A DNA stretch of 64,000 nucleotides from Sabulicella glaciei (lineage in GTDB: Bacteria; Pseudomonadota; Alphaproteobacteria; Acetobacterales; Acetobacteraceae): contig NZ_JAPFQI010000003.1 of NCBI RefSeq assembly GCF_026183895.1, positions 1-64,000 of the forward strand. The letters are read 5' to 3'. The notes below the pieces were generated by a model. That model ran no database searches and was not told the origin of the DNA. It saw only the letters and a program-made list of their open reading frames with translations. The translations under genes were made by a program, and so were the position numbers. Below, piece by piece: positions 42,180 through 50,139 of this stretch; position 1 is the first letter of the stretch, and every line of letters starts with the position of its first letter.

Positions 42180-43712
42180 TCAAGCGCCCGCGACCGGCGT
42201 GGAGGGCGCCGGGGCGCGGCGGACCATGCCGCGCACCAGCCCGAAGGCCACCCAGAGCAGCAGGATCGCCGCCACCGCGAGGAAGGAGGCGCTGATCGGC
42301 CGCTCCATGAATACCGTCGGGTCGCCGCGCGACAGCAGCATGGCGCGCCGCAGGTGTTCTTCCATCAACGGACCCAGGATGAAGCCGAGCAGCAGCGGCG
42401 CCGGCTCGAACTTCAGCAGCATCAGCAGGTAACCCAGCATGCCGAAGAACAGCACCAGATAGATGTCGAACACGTTGTTGTTCACGCTGAACACGCCGAT
42501 GCAGATGAACAAGAGGATCGCCGGGTAGAGGATGCGATACGGGATCTGCAGCATCTTCACCCAGATGCCGATCAGCGGGATGTTTAGCACCAGCAGCAGC
42601 ACATTGCCGATCCAGAACGAGGCGACGAGGCCCCAGAAGATCTCCGGATGCTCGGCCACGAGGCGCGGGCCAGGCTGCACGCCGGCGATGATCATCGCGC
42701 CCAGCATCAGCGCCATCACCGCGTCACCCGGGATGCCCAGGGTGAGGGTCGGGATGAAGGCGGTCTGCGCCGCCGCGTTGTTGGCGGATTCCGGCGCCGT
42801 CACGCCTTCCACCGCACCCTTGCCGAAGCGCGACGGCTCGCGCGCCACCTTCTTCTCGACCGCATAGGCCATGAAGGAGGCGATGGTGCCGCCCGTGCCC
42901 GGCAGCGCGCCGAAAAAGGCGCCGATGCCGGTGCCGCGGGCCATGGGCAGGGCGGAACGGCGCCAGTCCTCGCCGCTGGGCACCATGGAGCGGAAGGTGA
43001 TCTTGGGCGCATCCTCCGCCGAGCGCTTGTCCTTGATGCGGTTGATGCTGCCGATCACCTCGGCCACGCCGAACAGGCCCATGGCGAGGGCGACGAGGCT
43101 GAACCCGTCGGACAATTCGGGGATGCCGAAGGTGAAGCGTTGCTGGCCGGTCTGCACGTCCGTGCCGACCATGCCGAGGCACAGCCCCACCAGCACCATG
43201 ACGATGCCCTTGACCGGCGAGCCCGACGTGAGCGTCGCCGCGGCGATGAGGCCGAGCAGCATCATGGCGAAGTAGTCCGCCGGGCCGAACATCAGCCCGA
43301 CCTCCGCCAGCTTGGGCGAGAAGAGCGTAAGGATGATGATGCCAAGCGACCCGCCGACAAAGGAGGCGATGGTGGTCATGAACAGCGCCACCCCCGCCCG
43401 GCCCTTCTTCGCCATCGGGTAACCGTCGAGGCAGGCGACGGCGGCTGAGGGGGTGCCCGGCAAGTTCAGCAGGATGGCCGCGGTGGAACCGCCATAGGAG
43501 GCGCCATAGTAGATGCCCGCCAGCATCACCAGCGCCGTCGTGGGCGGAACGTGGAAGGTCAGCGGCAGCAGCATGGAGATGGTGGCCAGGGAGCCGATGC
43601 CGGGCAGGACGCCGACAAACGTGCCGAGGAACACGCCGATGAAGCAGTAGAGCAGGTTCGTCGGCGAGAAGGCGGTCTCGAAGCCGAGCGCCAGGTTGGC
43701 GAGGAGTTCCAT
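42180..43712 (-). CDS. tctA: Tripartite tricarboxylate transporter large membrane subunit TctA
   Basis: The 510-residue protein has about 12 hydrophobic segments and the TctA signature GTFVGVLPGIGSLATISMLL near the start, with ILLNLPGTPSAAVACLDGYP and a second internal copy (FFGALPGTGGTIASFMAYAV; ESANNAAAQTAFIPTLTLGI). It forms the permease with TctB; a periplasmic TctC protein supplies the substrate. The ATG at 43712 overlaps the tctB stop (TGATG); the long open frame upstream is a shadow of tctB. No tctC is in this operon. Confidence 0.93.
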   Translation of the reverse strand: MELLANLALGFETAFSPTNLLYCFIGVFLGTFVGVLPGIGSLATISMLLPLTFHVPPTTALVMLAGIYYGASYGGSTAAILLNLPGTPSAAVACLDGYPMAKKGRAGVALFMTTIASFVGGSLGIIILTLFSPKLAEVGLMFGPADYFAMMLLGLIAAATLTSGSPVKGIVMVLVGLCLGMVGTDVQTGQQRFTFGIPELSDGFSLVALAMGLFGVAEVIGSINRIKDKRSAEDAPKITFRSMVPSGEDWRRSALPMARGTGIGAFFGALPGTGGTIASFMAYAVEKKVAREPSRFGKGAVEGVTAPESANNAAAQTAFIPTLTLGIPGDAVMALMLGAMIIAGVQPGPRLVAEHPEIFWGLVASFWIGNVLLLVLNIPLIGIWVKMLQIPYRILYPAILLFICIGVFSVNNNVFDIYLVLFFGMLGYLLMLLKFEPAPLLLGFILGPLMEEHLRRAMLLSRGDPTVFMERPISASFLAVAAILLLWVAFGLVRGMVRRAPAPSTPVAGA

Positions 43713-44164
43713 CAGAAATTCCACCGGAAGGGATGCAGGGGGATGCCGAGGCCCCAGGAGAAGACCAGCACGGCGATGGCGGCGAGGCAGACGGCCATGA
43801 TGGCGATCTCGACCGGGCGGATGGCGACGCGCCCCATGGCCGTGATGCCGACCAGCACGGCAGTGGCGGCGACCAGGCCGAAAGGCTCGACCACGAAGGC
43901 AAAGGCGAGGATGCCGGCCACGATGGCGAGGAAGGGCCGCGTGTCGAACTGCACCCGCGTCCCGGCGCGGAACAGGGCGGGCAGGAAGATCAGCGCGCCG
44001 AAGCCCGCGACCAGGCCGCCCAGCACGGCCGGGAAGAAGCCGGGCCCCATGCGGCGCAGCTCGCCGATATTGTACTCCCCGAAGGCGTGGAGCATGAACC
44101 ACAGGCCGAAGACGGTCAGCACCGCTCCCCCCAGCATGTCCATGTAGTCGCGCGAAGTCGTCAT
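43712..44164 (-). CDS. tctB: Tripartite tricarboxylate transporter small membrane subunit TctB
   Basis: The 150-residue protein has four hydrophobic segments and the family stretch IGELRRMGPGFFPAVLGGLV, typical of TctB. It precedes tctA with a one-base overlap. The substrate is unknown; it may work with the TctC protein at 50140 or with other binding proteins elsewhere. Confidence 0.9.
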   Translation of the reverse strand: MTTSRDYMDMLGGAVLTVFGLWFMLHAFGEYNIGELRRMGPGFFPAVLGGLVAGFGALIFLPALFRAGTRVQFDTRPFLAIVAGILAFAFVVEPFGLVAATAVLVGITAMGRVAIRPVEIAIMAVCLAAIAVLVFSWGLGIPLHPFRWNF

Positions 44165-44356
44165 GGGTGGCGGCGTCTCCTTGCGGGGCGCCGTGCCCCG
44201 CCTCGGAGGCGAAGGCGGAAGCCAAGCCTGGGGGCATCACCCACCTGGCTCGTTCCCTGACGGGCGCGTCCGCCCGCTTCCCGGCACCGGGATTTATGAC
44301 TTGGGCGTCATATGAACCGAGGTTATCCTGTTTGCAATACAGAGTTCAGCTAATTT

Positions 44357-45022
44357 TCAGCATCCATGCCATCCGCCGCCTTCAACTGGCGCGAATTCAA
44401 TAATTCCATGGAGTTGACCCGGAGCCTCCAGCACTAGTGCACCGCCTTCCGGAAAGGCGCGTCCGCCCACCCGGCCGTCGCCCAGCACCATGATGGCCGG
44501 GGTCCGGTGCCCCACCAGGACCCGCACCGCGCCGGGCGGAACCGGGGCGAAGAACAGGCGGCGATGCTCCGCCAGTACCCAGTCGAGGCGTCCGGCCGCA
44601 TAGTCATCGGCCAGCAGCGAGTCCGTGACGCGCACCCGCGCCGCGCCTACCATCTCCTCCGCCGTGTCGCGCGCCCGGAAGACCGGCCCGGCGAGCACCG
44701 GTTCCTCCACCCTCACGCCCAGTTCTGCGAGGCGCTGCCCGATCTCGCGCGACTGGGCGCGGCCGCGCGGGGCGATGTTGCGCTGCCCGGCGCGGTCCCC
44801 CACGCGGAAGGAACGATCGCAAGGCTCGCCCTGCGTGTCAGCATGGCGGAAGAACAGGGTCACCCCGCCCGCGCGGATGCGCGCGAGAAGCGGCGCGGCC
44901 TCCGGCGCGTCCCAGCGCAGCGGGACCAAGCGCCCATCCTGCGCCGAGGCGCGCGGGATGCCCGGCAGGGTGAGGAAGGCCATGACGGAGCGTCGGTACA
45001 GCCGCAATCGTTCCTCCACCAT
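44357..45022 (-). CDS. Exported histidine-phosphatase-superfamily-like protein
   Basis: The 221-residue protein starts at ATG 45022 after GGAGAGGGG. The N-terminus (RLRLYRRSVMAFLTLPGIPR, then ASAQ) has a twin Arg and an ASA-like cleavage site, suggesting export. The phosphatase motif is FFRHADTQ (Arg59-His60) instead of the standard RHG(E/Q)T, and a late VLVGHRTPAIMV carries the second His. The GxHG to Ala-Asp change is shared by a subset of periplasmic family members. The substrate is unknown. It is divergent from the 141-residue gene, with a symmetric operator-like element between. Confidence 0.78.
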   Translation of the reverse strand: MVEERLRLYRRSVMAFLTLPGIPRASAQDGRLVPLRWDAPEAAPLLARIRAGGVTLFFRHADTQGEPCDRSFRVGDRAGQRNIAPRGRAQSREIGQRLAELGVRVEEPVLAGPVFRARDTAEEMVGAARVRVTDSLLADDYAAGRLDWVLAEHRRLFFAPVPPGAVRVLVGHRTPAIMVLGDGRVGGRAFPEGGALVLEAPGQLHGIIEFAPVEGGGWHGC

Positions 45023-45077
45023 CAGGCCCCTCTCCATCAGGGGGCGCGGCGACGCGTCGTCAACCGCAACGTCTATG

Positions 45078-45094
45078 TTGCGAGTAACTCGCAA
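45078..45094. promoter_or_regulatory. Symmetric operator candidate TTGCGA-N5-TCGCAA
   Basis: TTGCGA (45078-45083) and TCGCAA (45089-45094) form a perfect 6-5-6 dyad in the 109-bp gap between divergent genes at 45022 (minus) and 45132 (plus). The size suits a dimeric helix-turn-helix regulator. No regulator gene is adjacent. Confidence 0.4.
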
Positions 45095-45131
45095 TTGCAC
45101 TATCCCGGATCGGCAGCAAGGAGACTCCCCC

Positions 45132-45557
45132 ATGGCGACTCGCGGCCTTCCTTCCTGGCCCTGGCTCGATGCCGAAGTCGCCGACCTGCCGGAGGCCGAG
45201 GCCCTGGCGCTGGACGCCATGCGTGCGTGGGCGGAGGACGGCCCGGGTGGACCGATCGCGCAGGCGGCGTTGGTCCTGGCTTCGGCCGGGGCCGAGGGCG
45301 CGGCCCTGCCCCTCAACGCCGCCCTTCGTGCCCTGCCCGGCCTGGTCCCGGCCTGCCGCGTCTGCCCGGGCGTCTCACGGTGCGAAGCGGATTTCCTGCT
45401 GGCGCTGACGGCGGCGCAGGCCGGGCGGCGATCGCTGGCGCTCGCCATGCTGCACCGGGTCGCGCCGCCGCTCGCCGCGTATCAGGCCATGCCGGGCGTC
45501 ATCAGCCTCGCCTGCGCGCTTCGGCGGTCGGGTCTTGTGTTCTCGGCGCCTTTCTAG
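45132..45557 (+). CDS. Hypothetical protein with a Cys cluster
   Basis: The 141-residue protein is unrecognised. It is mostly helical and Ala/Leu-rich, with one cluster PACRVCPGVSRCEAD (Cys-x2-Cys-x5-Cys) at about residues 74-85 that could bind metal. There is no signal or membrane helix. Ribosome site AAGGAG lies 11 bases before the ATG. Its last 56 bp overlap the end of the convergent YjbR-like gene, so one of the two 3' ends may be mis-called. Confidence 0.6.
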   Translation: MATRGLPSWPWLDAEVADLPEAEALALDAMRAWAEDGPGGPIAQAALVLASAGAEGAALPLNAALRALPGLVPACRVCPGVSRCEADFLLALTAAQAGRRSLALAMLHRVAPPLAAYQAMPGVISLACALRRSGLVFSAPF

Positions 45558-45891
45558 GCGCAGGCCGGCGTCTGGGCAGGGGGACAGCGAGCGCGTGCGA
45601 CGCTTCCAGCGCGGCGACCAGCGACGTCTCCTCGACGGCATCCAGGTTGCAGCGGGTGATGCCCATGCGTCCCCACCCGCCCGCCAGCGGTGCGAAGACG
45701 TGAGGCTCCCGCTCGCAGAAGAAATCGCGCAGGTCCTGGCTGAACATCAGGTTGATGTCGCGTGCCGCCTCATCGAGCGTGGCGAAGGTCTTGCGCGGGG
45801 TGCGGAAGGCGATGCGGTGCCAGTGCGGCGCCTCGCTGGCCCCCGGCAGGGCCAGGGCGAGTTGCCGTGCGCGTGTCACCGAGACCGCCAT
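45502..45891 (-). CDS. MmcQ/YjbR-family protein
   Basis: The 129-residue protein resembles the MmcQ/YjbR family (DUF419-like DNA-binding fold): RARQLALALPGASEAPHWHR, FRTPRKTFATLDEAARDINL and the late LAGGWGRMGITRCNLDAVEE. It begins 4 bases after the stop of the MATE gene and so belongs to the end of that operon. The C-terminal 20 residues are basic and overlap the convergent 141-residue gene. Confidence 0.75.
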   Translation of the reverse strand: MAVSVTRARQLALALPGASEAPHWHRIAFRTPRKTFATLDEAARDINLMFSQDLRDFFCEREPHVFAPLAGGWGRMGITRCNLDAVEETSLVAALEASHALAVPLPRRRPAPRKAPRTQDPTAEARRRG

Positions 45892-45895
45892 CCGC

Positions 45896-47254
45896 TCAGG
45901 CCGGCGCTGCGCCGACCGGCGGCTGCGCCGGGCGCCACACGCCGGGCCGCACCGCCGAGGCCGTGAACAGCCCGTAAACGGTGATGCCCAGCGCGACGGC
46001 GAAGAACTGCCCCTCCATGCCGAAGCCCAGCACGTCGGCGAAGAGCCAGCCGCCCCCCACCGCGATGCCAAGACGCGACAGGCCCGCCGCAACCGGCCAG
46101 CCCATGCGCCCCGCCCCCATGGCGCCGAAATACATCGCCATGCCTAGGCCGAACCCGCCAAAGGCCGGGCCGATCAGCACCAGCGCGGTGGCGGCGATCT
46201 GCGCCACCTCCTCGTCCGACGCGAAGAGGCGGGCGAAGCCCAGCGGAAAGAACGCCACGGCCAGCCCCACCACCGAGCAGACGACGAAGGCCATGGCCCC
46301 GCCCACCCAGGCGGTGCGGCGCGCCATCTCCCAATCCCCCTGCCCCACGGCGCGCCCGACCAGGGCGGTCAGCGCCGACCCGACACCGAAGGCCAGCGGG
46401 ACCATCATGAATTCCAGCCGCGCGGAGACGCCATAGGCCGCCACCACCGCCGGCCCATGCTGGGCGAGGCGCGCGGTGACGAGGATGGTGGCGAGGTTGG
46501 AAACGGCGGCCAGCGCGCAGGCAACCGCCCCCACCGCGAGGATGCGGCGGAACAGCCCCCATTCCAGCCGGGCGCGCAGGTCGGGCCGGAACCCGGCCGC
46601 GCCGCTCAGCACCACCGCCAGCATCGCCGCCGCCCCCGCCCAGAAGCACAGGGCAAAGCCAAGCCCGAGGCCGGACAGCCCCATCCCCAGCGGCTCGGCC
46701 AGCACCCAGCCCACCGCCGGATAGGCCAGCCAGCAAAGGTTCAGCACCCGCGCCGCCAGCCCGTGGCGCCCACCGCCGCGCAGGACGGAAGCGAGGGTGT
46801 TGGCGAGCCAGGCCGGCACCGCCCCGGCGCCGAACAGCCAAGCGGCATAGGGCACGCCGGCCGCGGCCGCTTCCGGCCCACCGATCAGCGTCAGCACCGG
46901 CCGCCCGAACACGGCGAGCGGGATGATGAACCCCACGGCGAAAAGCAGCGCGATCAGGATGGCATGGAGGGCGAGGCGCGACGCCTCCTCCGGCTTGCCG
47001 CCGCCCAGGGCGCGGGCGATGGCGCTGACCACGCCGCCGCCCATGGCCCCCGCGCTCATCTGGCCCAGCAGCAGGGCGAAGGGCAGCACCACCGCCCAGC
47101 CCGCCAGCGCGGCGCGGCCCTGGCGCGCGGCCAACCAAGTCTCGATCAGCAGCGCCACCACCTGCAGGGCCGAAAGCAGGGTGGTGGGCGCGGCGAGCGC
47201 GAGGATGCGCCGCGCCAGTTCCCGGGCCGGGGGGCGCCCCGCCGCCGCGCTCAC
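45896..47254 (-). CDS. MATE-family multidrug/toxin exporter
   Basis: The 452-residue protein has about 12 membrane helices in two related halves, starting with RILALAAPTTLLSALQVVAL and VVLPFALLLGQMSAGAMGGG and the second-half LVGRAVGQGDWEMARR. MATE proteins export cationic drugs or metabolites with H+ or Na+. I chose GTG 47254, which overlaps the oxidoreductase stop (GTGA); the open frame reaches further but only as a shadow of that gene. Second to last gene of its run. Confidence 0.88.
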   Translation of the reverse strand: MSAAAGRPPARELARRILALAAPTTLLSALQVVALLIETWLAARQGRAALAGWAVVLPFALLLGQMSAGAMGGGVVSAIARALGGGKPEEASRLALHAILIALLFAVGFIIPLAVFGRPVLTLIGGPEAAAAGVPYAAWLFGAGAVPAWLANTLASVLRGGGRHGLAARVLNLCWLAYPAVGWVLAEPLGMGLSGLGLGFALCFWAGAAAMLAVVLSGAAGFRPDLRARLEWGLFRRILAVGAVACALAAVSNLATILVTARLAQHGPAVVAAYGVSARLEFMMVPLAFGVGSALTALVGRAVGQGDWEMARRTAWVGGAMAFVVCSVVGLAVAFFPLGFARLFASDEEVAQIAATALVLIGPAFGGFGLGMAMYFGAMGAGRMGWPVAAGLSRLGIAVGGGWLFADVLGFGMEGQFFAVALGITVYGLFTASAVRPGVWRPAQPPVGAAPA

Positions 47255-48498
47255 GCGAAGCGCTCCAGCGCGAAGGCGGACAGGTCGGTGTTGGCGGGCG
47301 GGCCCAGCATGGCGCGAGCGAGCATCGCCCCGGCGGGGGCGGAGGCGGTGAGCCCCAGATGCCCATGGCCGAAGCAGCACCACAGCCCGGGCCGCGCCGC
47401 GACCGGCCCCATCACCGGCAGCGTGTCCGGCAGGCAGGGGCGATGCCCCATCCAGAAGGGCTTCGCGCCTTCGGCGCGGGCGCCGGGCAGCAGCTTGCGC
47501 AGGTCGTCCAGCAGCAGGGCGGCGCGCCTCGGGCTGGGCGGGGCGTCGTTCGCCCCGAACTCGACGGTTCCGGCCACGCGCAGCCCTTCCTCCATCGGCG
47601 TCACGAAGGCCTTGCGGTCGGCGGGCACCAGCGGCCGCCGCGGCATCAGTCCGGGATCGGGAATCATCACGTGGTAGCCGCGCTGGGCGATCAGCGGCAC
47701 GTCGAGGCCGATGCGGCGCAGGAGGTCGCGCGACCACGTCCCCGCCGCCAGCACCACGTGCTCCGCTAGCAGCGTCTCGCCTCCGGCGCGAATGCCGGTG
47801 ACGCGCCCGTTCTCGGTGACGAGGTCCGTCACCTCGGCGCGGCGGATCTCGCCGCCCAGCCGCTCCACGCCACGCGCAACCACGCGGGCATGGCGCAGCG
47901 GGTTTAGGATGTGGCCCTGCTCCGGCAGGAAGACGCCGACCGTGTAGTCGGGGCTGATGCCGTTCTCCAGCGCCTCGATCCCGGCGCGGTCCAGGATCTC
48001 GGTCCGCTGGCCGTATTCGCGGCGCAGCGCCCAGGCGGACTCGTCCTTCGCGAGGTGCGCCGCGTCCCGGTAGAGGTAGAGCTGTCCCTCGTCGCGCAGC
48101 AGTTCCTCCGCACCTTCCTCGCGCAGGATCTCGCGGTGTCGCGTTTCAGCGCCGGCAAGGAGCTGGGACATGCCCTCGGCGATGTCCTGCACGCGCTCGG
48201 GCCGCGCGGCCAGCACGAAGCGCCACAGCCAGGGCAGAGCCGCCGGCCAGGCGCGAGGCGGGATGTGCAGCGCCCCCTTCGGATCCAGCAGCATCCCAGG
48301 CACGGATTTCAGCACGCCCGGCATGGCCAGCGGCGCGACCGAGCCCTGCGAGATGGCGCCCGCATTGCCGGAGGAAGTGCCCTCCCCCGGCCCGGCGCGG
48401 TCCACCACTGTCACCTGCGCCCCGGCGCGCTGTAGGTGCCAGGCGGCGCAGAGGCCGACGATGCCGGCCCCCACCACCAGGATGCGCGGCCGACTCAC
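47251..48498 (-). CDS. FAD-dependent amino-acid dehydrogenase/oxidase, DadA-like
   Basis: The 415-residue flavoprotein has an N-terminal dinucleotide fold (RILVVGAGIVGLCAAWHLQR), TSSGNAGAISQGSVAPLAMP, and late segments HRPCLPDTLPVMGPV and CFGHGHLGLTASAPAGAML that are typical of D-amino-acid dehydrogenases (DadA group). It may deaminate D-amino acids or a related substrate. Start GTG 48498 overlaps the NTF2-like gene stop (GTGA). The D-amino-acid aminotransferase (57573) and D-carbamoylase (14183) elsewhere in the window hint at active D-amino-acid metabolism. Confidence 0.85.
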   Translation of the reverse strand: MSRPRILVVGAGIVGLCAAWHLQRAGAQVTVVDRAGPGEGTSSGNAGAISQGSVAPLAMPGVLKSVPGMLLDPKGALHIPPRAWPAALPWLWRFVLAARPERVQDIAEGMSQLLAGAETRHREILREEGAEELLRDEGQLYLYRDAAHLAKDESAWALRREYGQRTEILDRAGIEALENGISPDYTVGVFLPEQGHILNPLRHARVVARGVERLGGEIRRAEVTDLVTENGRVTGIRAGGETLLAEHVVLAAGTWSRDLLRRIGLDVPLIAQRGYHVMIPDPGLMPRRPLVPADRKAFVTPMEEGLRVAGTVEFGANDAPPSPRRAALLLDDLRKLLPGARAEGAKPFWMGHRPCLPDTLPVMGPVAARPGLWCCFGHGHLGLTASAPAGAMLARAMLGPPANTDLSAFALERFA

Positions 48499-48884
48499 CG
48501 CGTTTCGGTGCGGAAGGACTTCGCGACGATGCGCCATCCCTCGCCGGTCTTCAGCAGGAGGAGGTAGTCGGTGAAGAATCGCGGCGGGATGCAGCAATTC
48601 ACCTTCACGCAGGCCGCTTCCTCGCCCGCCATGTCCATGGCGAGGATGCGATCCTCGCGCTGCAGCCCCTGCTCGGCGGGCTTGGGGCGGGAGGCCATGC
48701 GCTCCAGCCATTCGGCGCGGGGCAGGTCGGTGAGGCTGCCGCCCTCATCCACGGAATACAGGTGGGCGCAGGGGTGGAAGGCGGCGGCGATCTTCGTGCC
48801 GTCGCCCTCGTAGAGCCCATCCAGGTAGAGGCGCACGACCTTCTCGATCTCGGCCAGGGCGCCCGGCATCACGGTTCCATCCAT
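48495..48884 (-). CDS. NTF2-like / SnoaL-like family protein
   Basis: The 129-residue protein has the cone-fold pattern of NTF2-like proteins: a helical start (IEKVVRLYLDGLYEGDGTKI, AAAFHPCAHLYS) and beta strands at the end (FFTDYLLLLKTGEGWRIVAK). Members bind small ligands or act as enzymes such as isomerases. ATG at 48884 overlaps the upstream stop (TGATG); a GTG one codon earlier is also possible. Coupled to the DadA-like gene downstream, so a joint role is likely but unknown. Confidence 0.8.
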   Translation of the reverse strand: MDGTVMPGALAEIEKVVRLYLDGLYEGDGTKIAAAFHPCAHLYSVDEGGSLTDLPRAEWLERMASRPKPAEQGLQREDRILAMDMAGEEAACVKVNCCIPPRFFTDYLLLLKTGEGWRIVAKSFRTETR

Positions 48885-50062
48885 CACCCGTTCCTCCAGA
48901 TTCCGCGCGTGTCGAGCACGACGCGTCCTTCAAGCCGCGCGGGCGGCACGGCGCGGAAGGCAGCGTGGTCCACCAGCAGCAGCAGCGCCGCATCTCCTGC
49001 CAGCGCCTCCTCGAGCGTGGCTGGACGCAGCCCGGCAGGCAAATGTTTCAGATGCGGCTCCACCACGCGCACCCGGCATGGGTGGCGGCGGGTCAGCGCC
49101 TCCGCGATGGCGAGGGCCGGGCTTTCCCGGAGATCGGCCACATCCGCCTTGTAGGCGAGGCCGAGGCAGATCACCTCCTGCCCCGCCGCGCACAGCGCCG
49201 AGGCGCGCTCCAGCCATTCCTCGCGCACCGAAGCGTCCACCGCCCGCACCGCCGGGATCAGCCGCGCCTGGTCCGGCGCGCCCTCGGCAAGGAACCACGG
49301 GTCCACCGCGATGCAATGCCCGCCCACGCCGGGGCCGGGCCGCAGCACGTTGACGCGCGGATGGCGGTTCGCGAGCTCGATCACCGCGAAGGGGTCCAGC
49401 CCGTGATGGCGCGCGATGGCGGCGACCTCGTTGGCGAAGGCGATGTTCACGTCCCGGAAGCTGTTCTCCACCAGCTTCGCCATCTCGGCGGAGGCGGCGT
49501 CGGTGCCCGTCACCTCGCCCTCAACGAAGCCGCGGTAGAAGGCGACGGCGCGTTGCGTCGCCTCCGCATTCGTTCCGCCCGCGAGGCGTGGATTGCGGCG
49601 AAGCTCCGTCAGCAGGACGCGCTCCGGCCCATAGGCGACGTGCAGCGCGCGGAGGTCGGGCCGCGCCGCGCGCAGCCGCTGCTCCAGGGCCAGCGTGGTG
49701 CCGACCGGCGAGGTGCTTTCCAGCAGCACCAGCGCCTCCTCGCCCAGCAGGGGCGCGATCGAATCCGCCGCCGCCCAGACATGGTCGAGCACTGCGCGCC
49801 TGCCGGGGCCGAGCGGCGTCGGCACCGCGAGGACGAAGATTCCGGCTGCGACCGGCGCCGCGTGCAGCGTCAGCGTGCCGTCGCGCAGCGCATCGCGCAG
49901 CAGTGGGCGCAATGCCTCCTCCTCGGCGAAGAAGCGCCCTTCGGCGATGGCCTCGCGCCGCGCCGCGTCCGGCTCGACGCCGCCCACCTGGTGCCCCGTC
50001 GCCGCCAGCAGGGCGGCGGTGGGTAGTCCGACATATCCGAGGACCAGGACGGAAACGCGCAT
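48884..50062 (-). CDS. Nucleotide-sugar dehydrogenase (UDP-ManNAc / UDP-glucose dehydrogenase family)
   Basis: The 392-residue enzyme oxidises a nucleotide sugar to its uronic acid. The NAD site (VLVLGYVGLPTAALLAATGH), LLESTSPVGTT, AEMAKLVENSFRDVNIAFAN and the catalytic-Cys block GPGVGGHCIAVDPWFL are all present; the last block is most like WecC-type UDP-N-acetylmannosamine dehydrogenase. The usual GxGYVG start reads LGYVG here. No polysaccharide operon is around it; instead it leads a run of an NTF2-like, a DadA-like, a MATE and a YjbR-like gene, an odd grouping. Confidence 0.85.
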   Translation of the reverse strand: MRVSVLVLGYVGLPTAALLAATGHQVGGVEPDAARREAIAEGRFFAEEEALRPLLRDALRDGTLTLHAAPVAAGIFVLAVPTPLGPGRRAVLDHVWAAADSIAPLLGEEALVLLESTSPVGTTLALEQRLRAARPDLRALHVAYGPERVLLTELRRNPRLAGGTNAEATQRAVAFYRGFVEGEVTGTDAASAEMAKLVENSFRDVNIAFANEVAAIARHHGLDPFAVIELANRHPRVNVLRPGPGVGGHCIAVDPWFLAEGAPDQARLIPAVRAVDASVREEWLERASALCAAGQEVICLGLAYKADVADLRESPALAIAEALTRRHPCRVRVVEPHLKHLPAGLRPATLEEALAGDAALLLLVDHAAFRAVPPARLEGRVVLDTRGIWRNG

Positions 50063-50139
50063 CCCCGCCAGCTTGGCACCGCCAGGGGCTTCCGCGAAGC
50101 GCCCGCCGGGGCGAAGCTGCGCGCCGAGGAGACATGCCC

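Noticed and set aside
42180-44240. tctA starting far upstream as a 686-residue protein
   Set aside because: The upstream part overlaps all of tctB in another frame. The TGATG overlap at 43712 gives the usual TctA N-terminus.
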